Assembly: GCA_900313545.1 (NCBI GenBank)
Contig: OMRS01000065.1
Span: 1 to 5,983 of the forward strand
Direction: 5' to 3'
Source of the DNA: an uncultured Eubacteriales bacterium
Lineage (GTDB): Bacteria > Bacillota_A > Clostridia > Christensenellales > Aristaeellaceae
Length of the DNA: 5,983 nucleotides
The notes beneath the pieces are model-generated. The model saw only the letters and a program-made list of their open reading frames with translations, was not told the DNA's origin and ran no database searches. The translations under genes were made by a program, and so were the position numbers. Positions within the stretch are counted from its first letter, which is position 1, and every line of letters begins with the position of its first letter. Positions 1 to 5,973 of the stretch are shown here, one piece after another.

Positions 1-10
1 CCCGGCCCGC

Positions 11-877
11 TCAGTATCCCGACCGTTCTCTTGCGGCGCTCAGGAACTTCTCCAGTCTGGGGACCAGAGGCTTTTCACGGGGCAGTCCCGTATTCCCCAG
101 GGGGATCATCTTGTTGGTCCCGTGATAATCGCTTCCCGCCGTGACGAAGAGATCCAAGCGGTCTGCCAGGGAGAGCATCTGCCTTGTCAGTTTGGGCGGG
201 AATCCCGAATAATAAGCCTCCACACCCTGCAGTCCAAATCCGATCAGGCGGGTGAGCCGGTTTTCCATCTCCTCGCCCATAATCAGCTCGTCCCCGCTGC
301 CGTAAAAGGGATGGGCGAGCACGGGAATGCCGCCCCCGGCAAGAATCCCGGAAATGGCCTGTTCGGGCCGCACATGCTCGTCGTGCAGATGGAGCTGGTC
401 AATAACCTCCCGGATGGCCTGATCTCTGGATTCCGCATAGCCGTATTTCACCATCAGATTGCCGATGTGCGGCTTGCCGGGATTGTCCATGGCGAGGAGC
501 GCGCGGATTTCCTCTTCCGGGAAAACGCATCCGAACTGTGTTTTGATGAAGTCCAGCCTGGCCACCACCTTTTTCATCCGCAGGCTGTGGCCAAGGGAAA
601 TCAGGTCCCGGATGGACTCAGCTTCCGCGTCGTACGCATAGCCGAGGATATGGTACATCCCCTGTTCGTCCCTGCAGGAGAATTCGGTCCCGTTGAAGAA
701 CTGCGGGTCTCCTTCCCGCAGCAGGCCGCGAATGATCCCGCATCCCTTCACCGCATCATGGTCGGTTACCGCGAAAACCGTAATTCCCGCTTTTTTGACA
801 CACTCCAGGATTTCCTCCGGCGTGTTGCTGCCATCGGAAACGGTCGTGTGCATGTGCAAATCAATACGTTCTTTCAA
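11..877 (-). CDS. PHP-domain phosphoesterase (TrpH / RNase AM-like)
   Basis: Predicted cytoplasmic metal-dependent phosphoesterase of 288 aa, the usual length for the TrpH/YciV group. Characterised members remove the 3' phosphate from 3',5'-bisphosphonucleotides such as pAp, or trim short 5'-phosphorylated RNA. The PHP signature is complete: DLHMHTTVSDG at residues 6-16 (His8, His10, Asp15), TDHD at 38-41 (His40), Glu65, His76, AHP at 188-190 (His189) and GSDYH at 248-252 (Asp250, His252). KPHIGNLMVKYGYA (136-149) is typical of this subgroup. No signal peptide or membrane segment is visible. The start is TTG: it puts the metal-binding motif at the normal distance from the N-terminus and has an AGGAG 9 nt upstream, whereas the next ATG (residue 9) lies inside the motif. 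It follows the HD-kinase gene by 94 bp with no terminator between, so co-transcription is likely. The family is certain; the exact substrate is inferred. Confidence 0.93.
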   Translation of the reverse strand: MKERIDLHMHTTVSDGSNTPEEILECVKKAGITVFAVTDHDAVKGCGIIRGLLREGDPQFFNGTEFSCRDEQGMYHILGYAYDAEAESIRDLISLGHSLRMKKVVARLDFIKTQFGCVFPEEEIRALLAMDNPGKPHIGNLMVKYGYAESRDQAIREVIDQLHLHDEHVRPEQAISGILAGGGIPVLAHPFYGSGDELIMGEEMENRLTRLIGFGLQGVEAYYSGFPPKLTRQMLSLADRLDLFVTAGSDYHGTNKMIPLGNTGLPREKPLVPRLEKFLSAARERSGY

Positions 878-886
878 AATTTCCTG

Positions 887-891
887 CTCCT
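887..891 (-). promoter_or_regulatory. Ribosome binding site deciding a TTG start
   Basis: AGGAG read on the minus strand, 9 nt before the TTG at 877-875. A second AGGA lies closer, at 885-882, 4 nt from the TTG. No ATG or GTG in frame competes upstream, so this site is the main support for the TTG start of the PHP gene. Confidence 0.6.
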
Positions 892-921
892 GTCTGTCCG
901 GCGCAACAGTTCGCCGTCTTC

Positions 922-967
922 AGGAAACGGCTCCCGGTGCGGCAAAAGCCCCCCGGGTCCCGTTCCT
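922..967 (-). other. Imperfect intercistronic hairpin
   Basis: Just after the stop of the HD-kinase gene the minus strand can fold AGGAAC-GG against CC-GTTTCCT (one bulged T), then a 2x2 mismatch, then CCCGG against CCGGG, closing a 15-nt G-rich loop. No T-tract follows (the next bases are GAAGACGG), so it is not a canonical intrinsic terminator. It could influence mRNA stability or the relative expression of the two operon genes, or it may be incidental in GC-rich DNA. Confidence 0.3.
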
Positions 968-971
968 TCAC

Positions 972-2450
972 TCAGAATGCCAGCGTATCCAGCCTGTCCG
1001 CCAGTTCCGCCACAATGTCCATATACCGGCTGATCCTTTTCTGTGCAGCATCATTCATCTTTCCCCCGCCCCAGATTTTCCGGATCATCCGGATATAGCT
1101 CAGCATGGACGCCTTTTCGGTCACTTCATCCAGCCGCGCCTCATCCTCCGTATCCAGATAGAACCTGAGGAAGCGGCGGAAGAACATGATGGAGGTTTCA
1201 TAGGAGAAGCCCATAAAGTTCTCAATGACGGACGGATCCTCGTCTCCAAGGACCACATAGTACATGTACATATCTCCCAGTTCAACGATGGGGTGCCCCC
1301 GGGTGACCTTGTCCATGTCAATCAGGACAGGTTCCCCGTCCTGCAGGAACACATTCCCGGTATGGAAGTCGCCGTGCAGCAGCGTATTGGTGTCCGGAAG
1401 GGAATCGATCAGTTTCATGCATTTTTGTGCAAGGTCCGGATCCCGGTAGGAGATCCCCCTTCTGACATTGCTGCGAAGCTTCTCCTTCACATCCGGAAAG
1501 CCGTCCTCCGGCGTCACCTCAATGCCGTGCACCGTACGGGCCAGGTTTGCCATAATCTTTGCATAGGCGTCCACCTGACTCGGGGCTTTTGCAAGGTAGA
1601 CGGACATCGTGTCCGTGTCCACAAGTTCATACATGGCGCCGTAGCGATCGCCCACAGAAACGATGCCAAACGAAATGGCCGTGGGGACGCCCAGGACAAA
1701 AGCCCTGCGGCTGTAGGAAATTTCATGCTCCACATCGCGGTAGGTGTTGAACTGGTTGTAGACCTTGATCACCAGTTCATCATTATAGCGGTAGACTTCG
1801 CCCTTGGCTCCACTGCCGATCTGTTTGCAGCCATCGAGGGAGATTTCCTTGTACTTCCTGTACCTTGTTTTTTCCGCCTCAAAGGTTCCCGGCCAGATGA
1901 AGTTGATGTGCTTGATCAGTTCCTTGAATGCACCGGTCTTGTTGAGAGAAAGTTCCACGCACTCGGCTATGCTCCGGTAGAACCAGCACTGCTTGGAGGG
2001 ATCCACCTGATTGAGCGCCTGCCACACGTTGTCCCCGTATTCCGCATAGGCGACCGCCAGGGTCCGGATATTGGCCAGCTGGTCCGCAAGCCACAGCATC
2101 TGTACGCCGATGTCCCTGCTGTTTTTGAGCACCAGAAGGGACTCCTCCTTGCGCCGGAGCCACGTTTCACTGGGATCCAGTCCCGGATACTCGTTTTCCG
2201 ATGTGTTGGAGACCAGGAAGGCCACCCGGTCTCCAAAACGCTTGTGAATCTCCTCCAGGGTACCGTCCGTGTTTTCCACAATATCATGCAGGATGCCGGC
2301 TGTAATGACTTCCTGGTCCTCCGTCATGGTGGACAGGATATGCGCCACCTCCATGGGATGCAGAATGAACGGCGTTTCACCAAACTTGCGAACCTTTCCC
2401 TGGTGCATGATCGTTGCATAGATGATGGCCTCTTCCAACAGATTCATCAT
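972..2450 (-). CDS. HD hydrolase domain fused to APH-like kinase
   Basis: Cytoplasmic two-domain protein of 492 aa. Residues 1-185 form a RelA/SpoT-type HD domain: HP at 31-32, LHDIVENT at 54-61 (His55, Asp56) and LADQLANIRTL at 121-131 (Asp123, Asn127). Relatives hydrolyse (p)ppGpp. The usual Glu-Asp pair after the HD reads Glu59-Asn60, so activity is uncertain, and no synthetase or TGS domain is present. Residues 204-492 form an aminoglycoside-phosphotransferase/choline-kinase-like fold resembling TIGR02172: glycine loop IGSGAKGEVY (211-220), Lys229 in VIKVY, HGDFHTGN (359-366, catalytic Asp361 and Asn366) and LIDMD (376-380, metal ligand Asp378). The frame is open up to 2741, but a strong promoter lies inside that extension and AAGGAA sits 10 nt before the ATG at 2450. 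A second ATG follows at once and would give 491 aa. It is probably first in an operon with the PHP gene. A resistance role is not implied, because this fold also covers small-molecule and other kinases. Confidence 0.88.
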   Translation of the reverse strand: MMNLLEEAIIYATIMHQGKVRKFGETPFILHPMEVAHILSTMTEDQEVITAGILHDIVENTDGTLEEIHKRFGDRVAFLVSNTSENEYPGLDPSETWLRRKEESLLVLKNSRDIGVQMLWLADQLANIRTLAVAYAEYGDNVWQALNQVDPSKQCWFYRSIAECVELSLNKTGAFKELIKHINFIWPGTFEAEKTRYRKYKEISLDGCKQIGSGAKGEVYRYNDELVIKVYNQFNTYRDVEHEISYSRRAFVLGVPTAISFGIVSVGDRYGAMYELVDTDTMSVYLAKAPSQVDAYAKIMANLARTVHGIEVTPEDGFPDVKEKLRSNVRRGISYRDPDLAQKCMKLIDSLPDTNTLLHGDFHTGNVFLQDGEPVLIDMDKVTRGHPIVELGDMYMYYVVLGDEDPSVIENFMGFSYETSIMFFRRFLRFYLDTEDEARLDEVTEKASMLSYIRMIRKIWGGGKMNDAAQKRISRYMDIVAELADRLDTLAF

Positions 2451-2470
2451 GACGTTTCCATTCCTTTCAT
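2447..2470 (-). other. Possible 7-codon leader ORF coupled to the HD-kinase start
   Basis: An ATG at 2470-2468 opens the short frame MKGMETS. It ends at TGA (2449-2447), which overlaps the ATG of the HD-kinase gene (ATGA overlap). A strong GGAGGA lies at 2487-2482, 11 nt before the small ATG, and is a better Shine-Dalgarno sequence than the AAGGAA nearest the main start. The layout would permit translational coupling. So short a frame can arise by chance. Confidence 0.3.
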
Positions 2471-2559
2471 CCGAAGCTGCGTCCTCCGGGAGACGTGCAT
2501 GGCTTTTCCCCCCGGAAACTCTTTCCATGAAACAGCATTTTTGCCTGTAATAGTGAAGT

Positions 2560-2588
2560 ATTCTATGCGAAGCCCCTCCGCATGTCAA
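2560..2588 (-). promoter_or_regulatory. Sigma-A (sigma-70) promoter of the HD-kinase/PHP operon
   Basis: A perfect -35 TTGACA (2588-2583), a 17-bp spacer and a -10 TAGAAT (2565-2560, 5 of 6 consensus) lie on the minus strand. Transcription would begin near 2553, giving a leader of about 100 nt before the ATG at 2450. The site lies just downstream of the kinase-gene terminator, so the two transcription units are cleanly separated. No operator-like dyad is obvious over it. Confidence 0.78.
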
Positions 2589-2651
2589 TCCGGGACTTGA
2601 TTCCGGTCCGGGAATGCCGGGGCCGTCCGTCCTCCTGCCGGTCCTGCAGAG

Positions 2652-2688
2652 AATATAAAACTGCCGCAGACCGCCAGGCCTGCAGCAG
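2652..2688 (-). terminator. Intrinsic terminator after the histidine kinase gene
   Basis: On the minus strand CTGCTGCAGGCC pairs with GGTCTGCGGCAG across a TGGC tetraloop. This is a 12-bp stem (2688-2661) with two G-T wobbles, followed directly by TTTTATATT (2660-2652). It lies about 110 nt beyond the kinase stop codon. There is no T-tract on the plus-strand side, so it works in one direction only. Confidence 0.82.
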
Positions 2689-2796
2689 ATATGAGATTCA
2701 GCGGACGGCCTCCGGATGTGCCTGGCCGCATTGACGGCCAATGCTGACGGTACCGCCGTGCCGCCTCCCGATCAGGGGGGGAATCCTCCTGTTTCT

Positions 2797-4089
2797 TCAG
2801 GAGTCTTTCCCGACAGGGACTGACCCCTCCTTTTTACATCCGAGGTTCTGTTCCCCTTTCTTCGGAATGCAGATGGTGACCAGGGTTCCCCGTCCGGGCG
2901 CCGGGCCTATCTCCAGTTTTCCGCCGCAGATCCGATGCAGGCGTTCCCGGACATTGCGGATTCCCACATGCGACCGGTCATCACTGGCCCCGCCCGGGTC
3001 AAAGCCGGGTCCGTCGTCCCTGACCCGCAGTTCAAAGCGGTCCTCCAGTTCGGCGGAGGTGATGCTCACGGTTCCCTGTCCGTCCGGATTCTTCCGGATG
3101 CCATGTTTGACGGCATTCTCCACAATCGGCTCCAATGTCAGGGGCGGAAGAAAAAATCCGCTCACCCCGATGTCATATTCCACCCTGAGTGCGTCCCCGA
3201 AGCGAATCTGCTCCAGCTCGAGGTACAGTCGGGTATGCTGCAGCTCCTGGTCAAAGGGAATCACCCTTTCTGCCGTCAGGGAGTCCATGTTTCCTCGCAG
3301 ATACCTGGAAAACTTCCGTGTTGCCAGTTTTGCGTTCCCGGGATCCCGTTCGCACATGGCTTCGATGGAACCCAGCGTGTTGTAGAGGAAATGGGGTTTG
3401 ATCTGACTGAGCATCAGCTGGATCCGCTGCTCTGCAATCTTCTCATCCGCCGCAAGCTGGGAAAACTCCGTGTAATGGATGAACATCAGGGCCGCGCCCA
3501 GGGTCATCCCCAGATAAACGGTCCGGGCATCCTTCGCAGTCTCCTGGATGATGATGGCCGCAATCACCAGCAGCATGATGGAACACAGGGAAACCCGATT
3601 CTGATGCCGGAACTTTCTCCCATAGAGGATGAACTGTGCGATGATCATGGCGATGACGATGATGCAGATTCCGAGATATGCATGAAACAGGGGGCCGTGG
3701 GAATAATGATTCTGTTGATCGACAACCACCATCCATCCGAAGGGGACTGACACAAACTGCAAAGCCATATTCGCAGCGAGGATTCCCTGCATCACCCTTT
3801 GCAGGCGGTTGTAAATCTTTACCTGCATGAACAGGGTCCCGCCTGCCGCGGGGGTCAGGGTATAGTCCAGGCATTTGAACACCCTGAGGACCCAGCCCGG
3901 ATATTCCGTTCGTCCATCCAGCCACACGCCGCAGTATTCCGCCAGAGCGGAAAACGCCACCAGCGTATAGGTCATGTACAGCAGACGCTTGTCCTCCCGA
4001 GGGATTCTGTTGTTCTCAAAGACCAGGATGCACAGGATGATCAGGGCCGTCCAGCACAGAGCAAGAACAGAGGTATAATAGGTGAACAT
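2797..4089 (-). CDS. Membrane sensor histidine kinase, LytS/YehU type
   Basis: Inner-membrane sensor kinase of 430 aa. The N-terminal 205 residues hold about six hydrophobic segments (near 3-24, 37-55, 98-120, 135-156, 166-183 and 190-205) with only short loops and no large extracellular domain, so the signal is probably a membrane or small-molecule cue. A linker (about 206-228) leads to the PF06580 core: QIKPHFLYNTLGSIEAM (229-245) with the phosphoacceptor His233. The ATPase domain follows: N-box PIVENAVKHG (Asn325), RDDGPGFD (357-364), GIRNVRERL (377-385) and GRGT (399-402). All catalytic motifs look intact. The start has an excellent GGAGG 7 nt upstream (4101-4097). Kinases of this family normally sit beside a LytTR or AraC-type response regulator, but none is present on either side here. 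The gene ends at its own terminator, and no clear promoter is visible in the gap upstream. Confidence 0.95.
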   Translation of the reverse strand: MFTYYTSVLALCWTALIILCILVFENNRIPREDKRLLYMTYTLVAFSALAEYCGVWLDGRTEYPGWVLRVFKCLDYTLTPAAGGTLFMQVKIYNRLQRVMQGILAANMALQFVSVPFGWMVVVDQQNHYSHGPLFHAYLGICIIVIAMIIAQFILYGRKFRHQNRVSLCSIMLLVIAAIIIQETAKDARTVYLGMTLGAALMFIHYTEFSQLAADEKIAEQRIQLMLSQIKPHFLYNTLGSIEAMCERDPGNAKLATRKFSRYLRGNMDSLTAERVIPFDQELQHTRLYLELEQIRFGDALRVEYDIGVSGFFLPPLTLEPIVENAVKHGIRKNPDGQGTVSITSAELEDRFELRVRDDGPGFDPGGASDDRSHVGIRNVRERLHRICGGKLEIGPAPGRGTLVTICIPKKGEQNLGCKKEGSVPVGKDS

Positions 4090-4094
4090 CCGAA

Positions 4095-4101
4095 TTCCTC
4101 C
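4095..4101 (-). promoter_or_regulatory. Strong ribosome binding site of the histidine kinase
   Basis: GGAGGAA on the minus strand, with 7 nt between GGAGG and the ATG at 4089-4087. It fixes the kinase start and suggests efficient translation. Confidence 0.8.
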
Positions 4102-4107
4102 ATAGGG

Positions 4108-4898
4108 ATTGTTTTCCCCGTGTCGCCCGTTCCTCCCGGGAGCTTTTTCCCATCTGTTTTTCCAGTCCGCGAAAAAATCAGCCGCCTCATTTCAGCCCTT
4201 TCGGGTGACCCTGTACGGCCACATCCGCCCTGGTGGACAGGCCTGACGGCAGGCACTGAACCTGCCACCCTTCTGATCACCGATCCCTATGGCCATCCTG
4301 CCATATCCCAAACCCTCTCCCCGGAGGCGAAGGTTCTTCCACGGCTGCCGTATTCGAGTCAGACCGTGAAACCACCCGGTTTGCGGACGTCCATCCGCCG
4401 AAGGAAGAGATCACCTTCTGAATTGGCATCTGTGCCTGCGAGAACCTGCCGTATCCCATCTGCACGGCACAGCACAAACCCATGCGCTGAACCGGCCATC
4501 CGCAATATGAGCAGGTACAGGACAATCCTCTCCAGGACATGGATATCCGCGTGAGGTCCGCAATCTGTACAATCACGGACCCGCTCCCATTTTCCCCGGG
4601 CGAGAAAGGAGAACCGGTTCACTCAATCCTGAATTGAATTCAAACAGGAAACGCGGCGGATTTCAAGGATGAACAGATGGGGCGGGTCCGGGCTCTGCAG
4701 GACCGTACCAAAGGCCAGCCCTCCACCATCTCAGGGTTTGACGAGACGCCGGCAGCCGCCTGACCGAGAAGATCACCGTCTTCGAGGATCAGCTTCACCG
4801 CAGACTTCAAATCGGCATCACCATCGACATCGAAGCATACACGCAGGCTCCCGCAGGCGGTAATGGCAGTGCGGGCGCCCTGATCTGTCCTGCACGGG
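4108..4898. other. Gene-poor gap between ACT gene and kinase gene
   Basis: About 790 bp with GC content similar to the genes around it but no reading frame I can accept. The minus-strand frames at 4640-4906 and 4359-4622 start at weak codons or without a ribosome site and match no family I know. Each does contain a short acidic stretch like an EF-hand or dockerin calcium loop (DVDGDADLKSAV and DANSEGDLFLRR), so a decayed gene is possible. Near the right edge the minus strand can form CCCGCA/TGCGGG (4875-4850) about 24 nt after the ACT stop codon, without a T-tract. Near the left edge the minus strand has alternative stems at 4266-4241 and a run of six T at 4178-4173 with no well-formed stem before it. 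I find no tRNA, CRISPR array or recognised riboswitch, and no convincing promoter for the kinase. Confidence 0.5.
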
Positions 4899-5264
4899 TC
4901 AGACAATGGTGTATCCTTGTGCGGACAGTACGCTTAAAGCCCTCTCGAAGTTTTCTGCCTTCACAAGAATGTAATCCGTGTTGAAGGTTGATACCGCAAA
5001 GATCCCGATATGATTCTCAGCGAGAATACCCGATAATTCCGATAAGATACCGATCAGGGAAAAATCGAGAATTCCCTGAATACGGAACCCTTTCCATCCA
5101 TCATCACGCTCTGTTGTTCTTTTCGGTGTGTCATCAGACTTGCAAACCAAGGAGATTTCTTCATCCGTTTTGCCAATGAAGAAAAAATCCGTTGCAGTAT
5201 CAATATCCTCCATCGTCTCAACCCTGCAGACGGTGAAATCATATTCCATTTTCTTCAGTTCCAT
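4899..5264 (-). CDS. ACT-domain protein (COG3603-like)
   Basis: Small cytoplasmic protein of 121 aa resembling the uncharacterised COG3603 family. These proteins hold a CASTOR-like ACT fold thought to bind amino acids or related ligands; no enzyme activity is established. The N-terminal half has the family-like FFFIGKTDEEISLVC (27-41). The C-terminal ACT half reads GWKGFRIQGILDFSLIGILS (56-75), then ILAENHIGIFAVSTFNTDYILV (80-101), with the DFSL.GIL and STF.TDYILV motifs that mark the family. The frame stays open to a TTG at 5351, but the ATG at 5264 has GGGGGAA just upstream (GGGGG 5 nt away) and gives the normal family length. The protein has no catalytic partner beside it, so its ligand cannot be inferred. 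A structured leader lies upstream, and an outward promoter-like sequence in the adjacent transposon-like element points at this gene. Confidence 0.88.
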   Translation of the reverse strand: MELKKMEYDFTVCRVETMEDIDTATDFFFIGKTDEEISLVCKSDDTPKRTTERDDGWKGFRIQGILDFSLIGILSELSGILAENHIGIFAVSTFNTDYILVKAENFERALSVLSAQGYTIV

Positions 5265-5540
5265 ATGTTCCCCCACAAATTCCGGGTTGTCGCCCTGATA
5301 TCTTAACGGCCTGCTCAGCACCCCGGCATTTCCGGTTGTTTCATCAGGCAAATTGCTTCCGGTCCCTACCTGTCAGGATTCCGGCATGATCCCGGTTATT
5401 GACAGGAGCTGACTGTCCTCTGCCCCGGGATCTTCTTAATACCATATAAGCATATGGATTCCTGCATCCCGGTTTCGTGGCAGCCGCGTACCCTCCGGTT
5501 CTCTCAGATTACCCTGGCTTTGCTGAAACCCGGTGCACCA
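5265..5540. other. Upstream region of the ACT gene
   Basis: About 275 bp without a gene. It holds the nested inverted repeat at 5388-5432, a smaller CCGG-AAATG-CCGG dyad close to the ACT start (plus-strand CCGGCATTTCCGG near 5323-5335) and CATATaagcATATG at 5443-5456. No good -35/-10 pair facing the ACT gene is seen inside this stretch. No T-box, SAM or other riboswitch consensus is recognised. Confidence 0.45.
5388..5432 (-). promoter_or_regulatory. Nested inverted repeat in the ACT gene leader
   Basis: The arms GATCCCGG (5432-5425) and CCGGGATC (5395-5388) are perfect 8-bp complements. They enclose a second stem GACAG/CTGTC (5417-5413 with 5405-5401). It could be an RNA structure in the ACT leader, an operator, or a weak plus-strand terminator, since TTCTTAAT follows on that strand. 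No plus-strand gene would need a terminator here, so a role towards the ACT gene is slightly favoured. Confidence 0.35.
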
Positions 5541-5565
5541 TGTCCTGTCGAATCAAGTTCTATAA
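5541..5565 (+). repeat. Left terminal inverted repeat
   Basis: Begins TGTCCTGTCG and continues AATCAAGTTCTATAA. It matches the reverse complement of 5959-5983 at 24 of 25 positions. Homology stops abruptly at the inner edge. The outer neighbour is GCACCA, but its right-hand counterpart is outside the window. Confidence 0.85.
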
Positions 5566-5617
5566 AACTTAATACAAGATTTATAATACTTATGTAAGTG
5601 AAATTCAAGTCTTATAA
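5551..5617 (+). repeat. Left-end iterated repeats (three copies)
   Basis: Copies of AATCAAGTTyTATAA lie at 5551-5565, 5572-5586 (12 of 15) and 5603-5617 (13 of 15). The CAAG cores start at 5554, 5575 and 5606, giving steps of 21 and 31 bp. These are close to two and three helical turns, as expected if one protein binds the same face of the DNA repeatedly. Confidence 0.55.
5580..5608 (-). promoter_or_regulatory. Outward promoter-like sequence at the left end
   Basis: TTGAAT (5608-5603), a 17-bp spacer and TATAAA (5585-5580) on the minus strand, pointing out of the element towards the ACT gene about 320 bp away. The -35 hexamer comes from the third repeat and the -10 from the second. AT-rich DNA yields such matches by chance, so confidence is modest. 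Confidence 0.35.
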
Positions 5618-5927
5618 TTTAGAGCGTATCATCAACCGCAGCTATGACCAATGTGTGGTCTAAAGGTTCTATTGATAGAAGTCATTTTCTCAATAATATT
5701 TAATTTATTTTCTAAATTTTGGCGGTACAAATCTATAAGGAAAGTCATGCTGCCGAAGTTGAAGTCTGCCAGGATGGTAATTCCTTATGCGCCTACCTAA
5801 CATGGCTGAGCCTTCCCTACACCTCCCAACATTTTATGTATCTTGAATTTAAAATTCAGCAATCATTTTTTGAAACTTGTATTAGAATTATTGAATTTGA
5901 ATTAAAAAAGTCCTCAAAACACACGAT

Positions 5928-5973
5928 TTATAGAACTTGATTTAATACTCACTTGATATTATAAAACTTGATT
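5928..5973 (-). repeat. Right-end iterated repeats
   Basis: Read on the minus strand, AATCAAGTTTTATAA (5973-5959, within the terminal repeat) is followed by AATCAAGTTCTATAA (5942-5928), identical to the left-end copy. The step is 31 bp, the same as one step at the left end. A partial copy (ATCAAGT) lies between them at 5957-5951. A weaker one (ATACAAGTTT) lies further in at 5882-5873. Confidence 0.6.
5937..5965 (+). promoter_or_regulatory. Outward promoter-like sequence at the right end
   Basis: TTGATT (5937-5942), a 17-bp spacer and TATAAA (5960-5965) on the plus strand, pointing out of the element beyond the window. As at the left end, the two hexamers are supplied by two repeat copies 31 bp apart. 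Confidence 0.35.

Noticed and set aside
972..1583. Aminoglycoside resistance gene
   Set aside because: The kinase fold is present, but it is fused to an HD domain and resembles the broad TIGR02172-like group more than known resistance enzymes. Nothing in the context suggests resistance.
122..2600. Long plus-strand open frames (303 and 635 codons)
   Set aside because: They lie opposite the PHP and HD-kinase genes, show no family motifs, and have His/Pro/Arg-rich composition typical of antisense shadows in GC-rich coding DNA.
2451..2741. N-terminal extension of the HD-kinase frame by 97 codons
   Set aside because: The extension contains the strong promoter (2588-2560) and the terminator of the kinase gene (2688-2652), has no domain-like sequence, and the ATG at 2450 gives the normal HD-domain N-terminus.
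4173..4200. Possible terminator with a six-T run on the minus strand upstream of the kinase
   Set aside because: The preceding bases (GAGGCGGCTGA) do not form a good stem; the nearby CCC-GAAA-GGG hairpin is separated from the T-run by about 18 nt.
4277..4622. Overlapping minus-strand frames of 87 and 99 codons upstream of the kinase
   Set aside because: Two frames overlap heavily, neither has a good start or recognisable motifs, so I do not call either a gene. The region is kept only as a possible decayed sequence.
5265..5351. Extension of the ACT gene to a TTG at 5351
   Set aside because: The added 29 residues do not resemble the family, the TTG lacks a clear ribosome site, and the ATG at 5264 has a purine-rich GGGGGAA just upstream.
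5399..5404. TTGACA on the plus strand as a promoter -35
   Set aside because: The positions 17 bp downstream read GCCCCG, which is not a -10, and no plus-strand gene follows.
5719..5940. 73-aa plus-strand frame inside the transposon-like element
   Set aside because: It starts at TTG with no ribosome site, its 3' end runs into the subterminal repeat, and it resembles no transposase I know.
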